Positions 22,118-31,639 of a stretch of 64,000 bases of DNA are shown here, piece after piece; position 1 is the first letter of the stretch, and every line of letters begins with the position of its first letter. Source of the stretch: Ovis canadensis (taxonomy: Eukaryota > Chordata > Mammalia > Artiodactyla > Bovidae). The translations under genes were made by a program, and so were the position numbers. The notes beneath the pieces are model-generated. The model had not been told where the DNA came from, made no database searches, and was given only the letters and a program-made list of their open reading frames with translations. The DNA lies in NCBI RefSeq assembly GCF_042477335.2, contig NC_091247.1, positions 227,564,001 to 227,628,000 on the forward strand, in the 5' to 3' direction.

Positions 22118-22997
22118 TGCTTATATGCAGAGTACATCATGAGAAACACTGAGCTGGAAGAAGCACAAGCTGGAATCCAGATTGCCGGGAGAAATATCAA
22201 TAACCTCAGATATGCAGATGACACCACCCTTATGGCAGAAAGTAAAGAGGAACTAAAAAGCCTCTTGATGAAAATGAAAGAGGAGAGCGAAAAAGTTGGC
22301 GTAAAGCTCAACATTCAGAAAACGAAGATCATGGAATCTGGTCCCATCACTTCATGGGAAATAGATGGGGAAACAGTGGAAACAGTCTCAGACTTTATTT
22401 TTTGGGGCTCCAAAATCTCTGCAGATGGTGATTGCAGCCAGGAAATTAAAAGACGCTTACTCCTTGGAAGGAAAGTTATGACCAACCCAGATAGCATATT
22501 AAAAAGCAGAGACGTTACTTTGGCAACAAAGGTCTGTCTAGTCAAGGCTATGGTTTTTCCAGTGGTCATGTATGGATGTGAGAGTTGGACTGTGAAGAAG
22601 GCTGAGCGCCAAATAATTGATGCTTTTGAACTTTGGTGCTGGAGAAGACTCTTGCGAGTCCCTTGGACTGCAAGGAGATCCAACCAGTCCATCCTAAAGG
22701 AGACCAGTCCTGGGTGTTCATTGGAGGGACTGATGCTGAGGCTGAAGCTCCAATACTTTGGCCACCTCATGCAAAGAGTTGACTCAATGAAAAAGACCCT
22801 GATGCTGGGAGGGATTGGGGGCAGGAGGAGAAGGGGATGACAGAGGATGAGACGGCTGGATGGCATCACTGACTTGATGCACTTGAGTTTGGGTGAACTC
22901 CGGGAGTTGGTAATGGACAGGGAGGCCTGGCGTGCTGCGATTCATGGGGTCACAAAGAGTCGGACACAGCTGAGCGACTGAACTGAACTGAACTAAA
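22118..22997 (+). mobile_element. BovB LINE 3' fragment (880 bp)
   Basis: It starts abruptly in RT coding sequence ('tatgcagagtacatcatgag') and ends at the canonical 'gagcgactgaactgaactgaac'. This is a typical 5'-truncated BovB insertion, here into the ORF2-like part of the L1M element. Confidence 0.9.
22139..22840 (+). pseudogene. BovB reverse transcriptase C-terminal part, 233 open codons
   Basis: One uninterrupted frame covers the RT C-terminal half. The catalytic box Y-A-D-D-T sits around residues 26-30 and is intact. It is followed by the thumb-like part and the conserved tail Y-G-C-E-S-W-T-V-K-K (about residues 147-156) and L-W-C-W-R-R-L-L. The N-terminal endonuclease and RT fingers are absent because the insertion is 5'-truncated, so no functional enzyme is expected. 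The open frame after 702 bp points to a younger age than the 17840 copy. Confidence 0.85.
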
Positions 22998-23629
22998 CAC
23001 AGAATTATACCTCATGACCTGAGTCTCACAGCTCTTAAAATATTAACTAAAACCTAATAACAAACTTAAATGTAAAACATAAAACATTTAGAAAAAAGCA
23101 TAGAAGAAAGTCTTCGGGATCCAGAACTAGGTAAAGAGTTGTCAGAGTTGACCCCAAAAGCATTACTCAGAAAAGGAAAAATTCTTAAGTTTTTTTTTTT
23201 TTAATTTTTCTCTGAGAAAAATCTTGTTAAAAAGCTGAAAAGACAAGTTACAGACTGGAAGTAAAATTTGCAAACCACACGTCTAACAAAAGACTAGTTT
23301 CTAGAATATATCAATTCTCAAAACTCAATACTAATGAAAACAAACTAAGAAACAGTTCATTAGAAAGTGGAAAAAAACATGACATTTCACCAAAGAAAAT
23401 ATACAGACAAAAAACAGGCACATGAAAAGACATTCAACATTATTAGCCATTAGGAAAATGCAAATTAAAACTATGGTGTGATGGTTTGCTACACACCTAT
23501 AAACATGGCTAAAATAAAACAGAGCAACAACACGAAATACTGTTGAGGATGTAGGGAAATGGGATCACTCACATGTTGCTGATGGGAATGTGAAATGGTA
23601 CAACCACTCTGGAAATTAATTTGCAGTTT

Positions 23630-23840
23630 TCTAAAAGACCCTGATGCTGCGAGGGATTGGGGGCAGGAGGAGAAGGGGATGACAGAGGATGAGATGGCTG
23701 GATGGCATCACTGACTTGATGCACTTGAGTTTGGTTGAACTCCGGGAGTTGGTAATGGACAGGGAGGCCTGGCGTGCTGCGATTCATGGGGTCACAAAGA
23801 GTCAGACACAACTGAGCGACTGAACTGAACTGAACTGAAA
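23630..23840 (+). mobile_element. BovB LINE 3' fragment with poly-A
   Basis: 'gaccctgatgctgcgaggg', 'gatggctggatggcatcac', 'gagcgactgaactgaactg' and a short A-run at 23838-23851. The first 170 bp match the end of the 22118-22997 copy very closely, including the uncommon 'gacttgatgcacttgag'. Confidence 0.88.
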
Positions 23841-24034
23841 AAAAAAAAAAATTTTAATTACCTACCATATGTCCCAGCAATTGTCTTCCTGGTCATTTAT
23901 TCCAGAGAAATGAAGATTTCTGTTTACAGGTAAACCTGTACACCAACATTTATAACACCTTTCTTCTTGATGGCCAGAACCCAGAAACAGCCCATGCATG
24001 CTCCAGCCTTCTCTGAGCCTGTTTACTGTCAGCC

Positions 24035-24830
24035 TATATGGATGACTTCTATCAGGTTGAGAAGTTCCTTTTCCTTCCTAGGCTTCTGAGACATTTTTAA
24101 TCATAGGTGGATGCTAAATTTGTCAGATCCTGACGTGTATATAATTATATGGCTTATATCTTATGTAGTGAAGTATATTGATTAATTTTTAAATGTTAAA
24201 CATACCTTGTACTTCTGTGGTAATTCCAACTTGGTCATGATACATTTTGCTTTTTTTTTTTTGCATTATATCTTTTATATATTACTGGATATGACTTTAC
24301 AGTATCTTGTTAAGGATTTTTGTGTCTATATTTATAAGGGATATTGAAATGCAATTTCATTTTCTTGTAGAGAGTAATGCTGGTCTTACAAAATGGGTTG
24401 AGAAGTATTCATTCCTTTTCTGTTTACTGCTGCTGCTGCTGCTGCTGAGTCGCTTCAGTCGTGTCCGACTCTGTGCGACCCCATAGACGGCAGCCCACCG
24501 GGCTCCCCCGTCCCTGGGATTCTCCAGGCAAGAACACTGGAGTGGATTGCCATTTCCTTCTCCAATGCGTGAAAGTGAAGTCGCTCAGCCGCGTCCGACT
24601 CTTAGCGACCCCATGGACTGCAGCCCACCAGGCTTCTCCGTCCATGGGATTTTCCAGGCAAGAGTACTAGAGTGGGGTGCCATTGCCTTCTCCGTTTCTA
24701 TTTTCTGAGTTTATGTATGTAAAGTTGAGATTTTTTTGCCTTAAGTGTTTGATATAATTAACTTACTAATCTTCCCTCTAATCCTCAGTCTTTGTGCCAA
24801 TATGGTAGGCAGTGCATGTGGGATAAGGGA
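24035..24830 (-). mobile_element. L1 LINE ORF2 fragment, antisense, split by BOV-A2
   Basis: 'ctatcaggttgagaagttcc', 'ttgattaatttttaaatgtt', 'caacttggtcatgatac', 'tttataagggatattga' and 'gctggtcttacaaaatggg' form antisense L1 ORF2. It continues after the BOV-A2 with 'tttctattttctgag' and 'ccttaagtgtttgatata'. It is on the opposite strand to the L1M just before it. Confidence 0.7.
24427..24692 (-). mobile_element. BOV-A2 SINE (dimer)
   Basis: Two Bov-A monomers lie in tandem on the minus strand ('cgtgtccgactctgtgcgac' and 'cgcgtccgactcttagcgac' mark the repeats). They start with a (TGC)7 run at 24427-24447, which is the 3' simple-repeat tail of BOV-A2. The two units are nearly intact. Confidence 0.92.
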
Positions 24831-24930
24831 ATTTGTGTTTATAAGCCAGGCCTTGCACGTTCAGATGACTTTACGACTGTGTCAGTAGCAGAAATAGGTG
24901 AAACAGCTGAACACAATAGGGAGGAGTAGT

Positions 24931-25127
24931 GAGTGCGAAGTGAAAGGCGCTCAGTCGTGTGCGACTCTTCGACCCCCTGGACTATACGGTCCATGGAATT
25001 CTCCAGGCCTGATTACTGGAGTGGGTAGCCTTTCTCTTCTCCAGGGGATCTTCCCAACCCAGGGATCAAACTGGGTTCACCTGCATTGCAGGCGGATTCT
25101 TTACCAGCTGAGCCACCAGGGAAGCCC
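24931..25127 (-). mobile_element. Bov-tA SINE with 13-bp target duplication
   Basis: Antisense Bov-tA. The flanks AGGGAGGAGTAGT (24918-24930) and AGGGAGGAGCAGT (25128-25140) differ at one base. The reverse tRNA-like head ends 'gagccaccagggaagccc'. Confidence 0.9.
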
Positions 25128-25159
25128 AGGGAGGAGCAGTCTATTGCTAAAACACTGAG

Positions 25160-26205
25160 CCTTCAGAGTCAAACTCCATCTGCAAATAACAAATGCCGGA
25201 AAGCGTGTGGAGAAAAGAGAACCCTCCTCCACTGTGGGAGGGAATGTAAATTGGTGTAGCCACTATGGAAATCAGTATGGAGGTTCCTCAAAAACCTAAA
25301 AATAGGGTTGCCGTACAATCCTGGCAATCCCACTGGTGGACATGTATCTGGAGAAAACACTAATTCAAAAAGATCCATGTTCCCCTGTGTACCTTGCAGC
25401 ACTGTTCACAAGAGCCAAGACATGGAAGCCGCCTAAATGTTCATCAACAGATGGATGGAGAAGAGGCCGTGCATGCACACAGTGGGATACTATTCAGCCA
25501 TAAAAAGAATGAAATAATGTAATTTGCCACAACACGGATGGACCCAGAGATTATCACACTAAGTGAGCCAGAAAGAGAAACACCATTCGGTACTGCTTAT
25601 CAGTTCAGTTCAGTCGCTCAGTCGTGTCCGACTCTTTGCGATCCCATGAATCGCAGCATGCCAGGCCTCCCTGTCCATCACCATCTCCCAGAGTTCACTC
25701 AGACTCACGTCCATCGACTCAGTGATGCCATCCAGCCATCTCATCCTCAGTCGTCCCCTTCTCCTCCTGCCCCCAATCCCTCCCAGCATCAGAGTCTTTT
25801 CCAATGAGTCAGCTTTTCGCATGAGGTGGCCAACGTGCTGGAGCTTCAGCTTTAGCATCGTTCCTTCCAATACGTGGAATCTAAAATAGGACACAGATGA
25901 ACTTATCTACGAAGTGGGAACCGACTCACAGACACAGAGAACACGCTTGCGGTTGCCAAGGTTCAGGGAGGAGGGATGGCCTGGGAGTTTGGGATTAGCA
26001 GACAAACTATTATATATAGGATGGGTAACACTAAGGTCCTACTGTGTAGCACAGGGAACCAGATGCAGTATCCCGTGATAAGCCAGAAGTGAGAAGAATA
26101 GGAAAAAGAATGTATGTGTGAATCACTCTGCTGTACAGCGGAAATTAACACGACATTATAAATCAGCTATACTTCAATTAAATAATTTTTTAAATTCAAA
26201 TTAAA
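25160..26205 (+). mobile_element. L1 LINE 3' end, split by a BovB fragment
   Basis: The end of ORF2 ('ggtgtagccactatggaaatc', 'catcaacagatggatggag', 'gatactattcagccataaa') and the 3' UTR ('ctgtgtagcacagggaacc', 'ctctgctgtacagcgga', 'gctatacttcaattaaata') are present in order. Joining across 25595 and 25873 gives a continuous L1, so the BovB piece is a later insertion. Confidence 0.85.
25596..25872 (-). mobile_element. BovB LINE 3' fragment
   Basis: Antisense BovB 3' end from 'cagttcagttcagtcgctc' to 'gctttagcatcgttccttcc'. It is little diverged and inserted in the L1 3' end. Confidence 0.9.
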
Positions 26206-29130
26206 AAAGACTTATCTGTGGAGCTTGCCTACAGACCTTTGGCTTGCAACCCCTACACATAATCCCAGTTGCATATTTCGTTAAGAGGTGGAGCACACAG
26301 CAGAGGACACATTATGAGCCCCATCATACTGAGAAATTAGAAGTGGCAAAATGTGGCTCTGTTTCTTGCTCTCCTTGCATTGCCTCATTTCTTCCCTGCC
26401 TCATTTCTCTTCTCTTTCACGCATACCACCCTGAGGTTGCAAGCTTCCAATAAAGCATGAAAATGTTTAGAAAGAACGTGAGGAGGAGGGGGGGGTTATG
26501 ACAGCATGCAGGCATTGCCCAGCAGAGCGGGAGGGACTTATCCAAAGGGATGAAGAGATAAGAAATGTCTGGTGATGTGCTGATCAGTCCGGGTACAGCT
26601 AGGATTCCCAGAGGCAGTGCACAGGGTTGGCACAGCATTTCCTGACTAGCTGACCACAAGTGCCCATGAGCTGGCGTTCTCTCTTGGGGTTGTCTTGGTG
26701 CCTTAGGTCACAGCCCCAAGATCTGGGGAGCAGATTCACTGAGAAGAGGCGACAGTTCTTGCAGTCATTCGTCCTAGACTGCTGGAGCTTGTCTCCCCTG
26801 CATCTTCATCTTCCCTGGAAAGGGTCAACCCGCAAACCTTGACTGCACGTCTGTCCCGGGCAGGGCCGTGAGCTGGCCACTCAGAACTGAGCCAGACGTA
26901 GTCCTGTCCAGGACGACTCAGGACTGGACGTCATCCGCATAAAGACTAGAAACCATCAAAGAAAGACATGATGAAATAAACTCACGCTCTGTTTCTCAAG
27001 GCGAGGAAATGTGTTTCTACATCTTGGAACTCTTTCCGTTCAAAACTGTCAAAATAAAGAAGCAAAGGCTTGTTGCTGGAAGGGATAAGCTTTAAAACTG
27101 GGGGAAAACAGCTCGTGGGACTGGCTCTTTTCCAAACGCACTTGATGGATGAATGGTTAGTGCCTGGTGTTTTCAAAGGGCCGTTAGAGTGTTGTCCTGT
27201 TAGAGCACAGAGGGTCATAAAGCACTATGGCCCTTAGTTTTAAGTCTTGGTGATGACTTCAGTGTGTCAAACAAAGTTTAATTTTTTGGATCAGAGGTAA
27301 AGTCTTACGAATTCTGTATAGCTCTGAACAAATTCCTACTTGTCTCTCTAAAGTACATCTCCTATCTTTATGAGCTGTTTCATTTTTCCATCGAAGTTTA
27401 AAAAATATATTTTGAATTTTCCCTGGCTTAAGGATGAAGTCATAAGATCTCAGAATTGCCAACAGATGCTTTCTTTCTAGAGTGTTAGTGTGCAGGGAAG
27501 TTTTACTAAAGCGATTTTTGTGTGCTGAAAAAGCTTAGACATGTACCAAACCTGCCACAAATAGCACACATATTCTCTAGAAAATATCTCAGATTTGATT
27601 TCGGGGTTCACTCTTGCATAGAAAAGATGACTTTAACTTATATACTTTTTTTTTTTTTCAGTTTGGGCTTTGTGTGTGTGTGTTTGGCCTATGTCCCCAC
27701 TGTGATTTTAAATTGCCAAAACTTAAACATGGAAAACTGGTATCTGAGATCAGGCATAAAATTATGAGATCATATACCTCCAATTTTTTTCATGCATTTG
27801 GATAATCTCGGTTCCAATGTTCTTTTATGCCAATAAGGAACATGGGCTAGGAGCAGTGCAGGTTGTTAAAAGGACTTGCCAAACATACTTCTCAAGCTTA
27901 ACCCCATTAGACAGGCTGGGGAAGGGGCGGGGGCGGGGTGGGCAGGAAGAAAAAGCATTACAGCGCATTGGCTTGAGAGCAGTCTGCCCAATGACTGGCC
28001 CCCAAATGTTTCTCATTAAGTGTCTTCCCCAAGGGCAGGACTGGGACTCATTCATTTCTTAATTTTCAGCCCCTAACTCAGTGTCAGACAGCGTTCGGTG
28101 CTTAGGAGACATCAGCTGAAAGGATTATTTGAAAAGTGTGTGACATTAGAGCTGTGTTGCAAGGATGGGTCTCCAAGAGTACGATCCATGCCCCAGGGCA
28201 AAGGATGCTGTGGTGCCTTTCACTTCCAAGATGGACTTTTGGAACGCCGAGCAGACGCACTGCCTTGAAATCCAAGAAGTTGCTTTGCCTGGGAGGAGAG
28301 ACTCCAGAGAGGCAGGAAGAGAGCCTGATGCCTCTGAGTTCCTTGGTGGGACCTGTGGCTTGTGCCCCATTCCCCCTTCAGAACATGTTGGGGACCGGGG
28401 GATCCCAAGAGAAGTCCTGGGGAACCCCGAAGTGGAGAGACCTTCCCCTCTTGGAGGCCCTGGGCAGTGGGGTGCTGGCTGGAGGTCATGCAGAGAGGAC
28501 TTGCTGGTGGCTCCCGTCTGGAACATCCTCGGTCTTCCCCAGGTGTTCTCACCCATTCTTCAGGACTCCAGCCAGATGTTCCCTCTCTGGGAAGACCACT
28601 TGCCCCCAAGTCTGCGTTCCCTGACTCTTCTCCATGGGGTTTCTTTATCCGCTTTGCATTCGACTGTCGTGAACAAATCACGTGATACCACATGCCTCTG
28701 TTTCCTTCGTGGCCTATGAGCTCCCCTGGGAGGGATCGTGTCTCCAGGCATCACTGAGTCTCTGTGATCAGAACAGGGGCTCCTGGGTCCCCTCTGCCCT
28801 TTCCTCTGCCCTCCCCAATTTATCACGGTTCTACTGAACATAAGGCATCCCCCCCCCACCCCAGTGGCTTTGAATATTTTTCCTTGCGTTTGTTTTTCAA
28901 CAGTGTGACTATTTGGTATTTAGAATGTGGTTTTCTTTCTGTTTACGCTATTTTGGATAAATTGAACTTCCTGAATCCGTGGGCTGGCCTCTTTCATGGC
29001 TTTAGGAAAATTCTTGACCAAGATCTGAGTATTGCTTTTGCTCTCCGCCTCACCTCTATTTTTCTGGGGCTACAGTTACATGCCTGTTGGGCCTCTGAAC
29101 TGAGTCCCATAGGTCTTTTATCCTCTTTTA
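26206..29130. other. Intergenic stretch without a recognised gene
   Basis: Mostly unique sequence. I see a G-run near 26490, a T-run at 27648-27659 next to a short TG repeat (about 27670-27682), and a C-run at 28850-28858. Open frames of up to 184 codons on both strands at 28140-28860 overlap each other and show no recognisable domain, so I do not call them. Confidence 0.6.
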
Positions 29131-29135
29131 ATCCT

Positions 29136-29660
29136 TTTTTTTTTTTAAGATCTCTTTCTTTGGCTGTTCTGCATCTTCGTGGCTGTGCACAGGCTTGCTC
29201 TAGTTGCAGAGACGGGGGGCTACTCTGCGTTGTGGTGTGTGGGCTACTAATTGCAGGGGCTTCTCTTGTTGCAAAGCCTGGGCTCGAGGCACGTGAGCTC
29301 AGTAGCTGAGCTTGTGGGCTCTAGAGTGCAGGCTCAGTGGTTGGGGCGCACGGGCTCAGTTGCTCTGCAGTCTGCAGGATCTTCCCGGAGTGCTGCATGC
29401 TAAGTCGCACCAGTCGTGTCTGACTCTGCAACCCTATGCGCTGTAGCCTGCCAGGCTCCTCTGTCCATGGGATTCTCCAAGCAAGAATACTGGAGTTGAT
29501 TGCCATGCCCTCCTCCAAGGGATCTTCCCGACCCAGGGATCGAACCCAAGTCTCTTATGTTTCCTGCATTGGCAGGCGAGTTCCTGGACCAGGGATCAAA
29601 CCCGTGTTCCCTGCATCGGCAGGCAGATTCTTAACCACTAGACCACCAGGAAAGCCCCCA
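29136..29660 (-). mobile_element. CHR-type tRNA SINE split by Bov-tA
   Basis: The left piece 29136-29390 (T-run, 'tctttctttggctgttctgc', 'gctctagttgcagagac', 'gctcagttgctctg') and right piece 29584-29660 ('gaccagggatcaaacccgtg', 'cttaaccactagaccacc') form one antisense CHR. Confidence 0.85.
29391..29583 (-). mobile_element. Bov-tA SINE inside a CHR SINE
   Basis: Antisense Bov-tA ('gctaagtcgcaccagtcgtg' to 'ctgcattggcaggcgag'). It interrupts the CHR element between 'atcttcccgga' and 'ttcctggacc', giving a short imperfect duplication. Confidence 0.85.
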
Positions 29661-30289
29661 TTCTTCTTTTTACCTATGTTTCAATTTACATATTTTTATT
29701 GACTTATCTTTGATCTCATTTTTCCTGTGTTCTACTATATCTAATGTGTTGTTGAACCTTTCCCTTGAGTTCTTAATTTCCCAGTTCTAGAATGTCAGCT
29801 TTTTTTTTCTCTAAAAAGTCCAATTTCCTATTTGAAAATCTCTCTCTCATTATTTTGCCTATGTTCCTGTCCCTTTGGCATATGAATCATTATTATTGTA
29901 AAACTCTTGTCAGCTGACCTCAATATGTGGATCAGCTGAGGTTATGAATCCTTTGCCTGTCTTCTCTGCACATCACTTGTCATACTTTCTTCACTCTTTT
30001 CATGTATAGAAATTTTAATCGAATGCTGGACATTCTGTATGGAAAGCAAGGAGGATCCAGCTGACTTTATTCTCCTCTGGGGAGGGTTTCTCCTCACCTC
30101 CTAAAAATACCTCTGCTTACATGAATAAAAGGTAAATCCCAAACTGTCCCTATTGGATAAGTGGTATGAGAGCCTTCTCGCCTCATCCGACCAGGAACTG
30201 AGTAGAGAAGGGGCTGACCTGTGATTCGAGCATATTCAAGTTTGTCTCTGGGGTATCCCTGTTCCCAGATCATGCCCTTGTCGACTTAA

Positions 30290-30790
30290 AAACTGTTCAC
30301 AACCTAAACATTGAGAGTTGCATTTTATTTGGTGGGAATTTTTAGGACTTTGAGCCCCCGAGACAGCATCTCAAGTGACCTTGAGAGAACTGCTCTGAGG
30401 AGACGAGGGGAGGAGCCAGGTTGTATAGAAGTTTCACAACAGAGGGAAGGTAGTCTGAACACCCAGAGATGACTTAATGAAAAGAAAACCAGATATCTCA
30501 AGTTAGGAAGCTTAGCATTTTTCTATGTATGGGAGGATGCAAGCGTCTGGGCTGTCTGAAGCCACTCCTTTCACGTGGGTCTCAGCTATCCGGGGCCAGT
30601 ATCGCTTGGAGGAAGCTCACGGTCGGGAGTGGCTGCAGGCTGACGGCTGCTAGGTCACACAGTCTTCTTCCCGATTGTCCTTATGGCTCACCAGCTCACA
30701 CCAGAGGGCTGCAATCGCTGATGACTGAGACATCCTTGTTTACTGATGTGGCAGGAAATATTCCATTTCTCATACTCCTGAGATTTTGAC
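30290..30790 (-). mobile_element. Possible LTR, antisense
   Basis: A roughly 500-bp block begins with an antisense AATAAA ('tgcattttatttgg' near 30318), followed by 'gacagcatctcaagtgacc' and 'ggggaggagccaggttgtata', where 'tata' sits in the wrong place for a simple promoter. This resembles ruminant LTR sequence. No clear TG/CA ends or target duplication were found, so the call is tentative. Confidence 0.35.
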
Positions 30791-31248
30791 TCGGGACCTG
30801 GTGGGCTTTGTGCCCCCAGCCCTGAGAGACTAGGACAGTCAGCCCTCCTACGTCCTGCCCAAGTAGCTTCCACACCTGGCAGCTACGTGGCACAGGATGG
30901 CAGCTGCATGTTGGAGGGAGGTCTTCTTTCAGCCTGGGCTCTGTGTCCTCAGACCTACTCTGCCTTTCTGATTTCCTCCGATTTCCTCCTAGTTCCCCAG
31001 ATCCCTGCACAGCCCTGGAACTCAGCAAATGCGCTCCAGGAAAACCGGCCTGTGCATCCCAAGCCCTTCAATTTTCCTTACCCCACTGTCCTGTGTGACC
31101 ACTGGGTACTAGCTGGCTTCTCCTTCCCCTGGCTGAGCCTCCCAGCCAAAAGCAGCCCCATCTTCCGTCCTCAGAGAGAACAATGGCTAGAGACTCTCAG
31201 CTCCTCTTGGGGTCTCCAATGCTAGCATTTAATCTAAGCCTCATTGCT

Positions 31249-31333
31249 CCAGGGCCGGGGGAGCCGGCTGGGCTGCCGTCTCTGGGGTCGCACAGAGTCG
31301 GACATGACTGACGCGACTTAGCAGCAGCAGCGG
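31249..31333 (+). mobile_element. BOV-A2 SINE, 3' end only
   Basis: 'gctgggctgccgtctctggg', 'gcacagagtcggacatgac' and the (AGC)n tail at about 31320-31333 match the last part of BOV-A2. Confidence 0.8.
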
Positions 31334-31425
31334 CATTGCTTCCACAGCTCTTTGGTGTCTTTAAAAATATGATTTTTTGCAATTTACCCAGCTTTTCAAA
31401 TTGAGGTGATGGGAATACCAGCCTG

Positions 31426-31628
31426 TTGAAGTGAAGTGAAGTGAACGTCGCTCAGTCATGTCCGACTCTTTGTGATCCCATGGATTATACAGTCCATGGA
31501 ATTCTCCAGGCCAGAATGCTGGAATGGGTAGCCTTTCCTTCTCCAGGGGATCTTCCTAGCCCAGGGATCAAACCCAGGTCTCCCACATTGTAGGCGGATT
31601 CTTTACCAACAAGCCACAAGGGAAGCAC
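31426..31628 (-). mobile_element. Bov-tA SINE
   Basis: Antisense Bov-tA starting with a GTGAA repeat tail ('gaagtgaagtgaagtgaac') and ending at the reverse tRNA-like head ('ccaacaagccacaaggga'). Confidence 0.88.
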
Positions 31629-31639
31629 ATTATTCCAAT

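Larger units (their letters stand above)
15181..24010 (+). mobile_element. Ancient L1M LINE, split by many nested insertions
   Basis: Reading along the + strand: a GC-rich degenerate 5' UTR with repeated 'gaaaccagga/ggtaac' type units (about 15780-16455); an AT-rich ORF1-like part (16830-17839); ORF2-like stretches (21440-22117 and 22998-23629, with 'gaaaagacattcaacattattagcc' and 'ggaaatgggatcactcac' type blocks); and a short 3' part to about 24010. Between these lie BovB fragments, Bov-tA and CHR SINEs and a near full-length BovB. All frames are destroyed. The assignment of the pieces to one element rests on their order and strand. Confidence 0.6.

Noticed and set aside
22315-22869. 184-codon minus frame over the BovB fragment (similar ones elsewhere, such as 40061-40771)
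   Set aside because: These are shadows of BovB coding sequence read on the other strand or in antisense copies.
28136-28719. Overlapping frames of 162, 184 and 157 codons as a possible gene
   Set aside because: They overlap on both strands, and I see no domain, start context or splice pattern.
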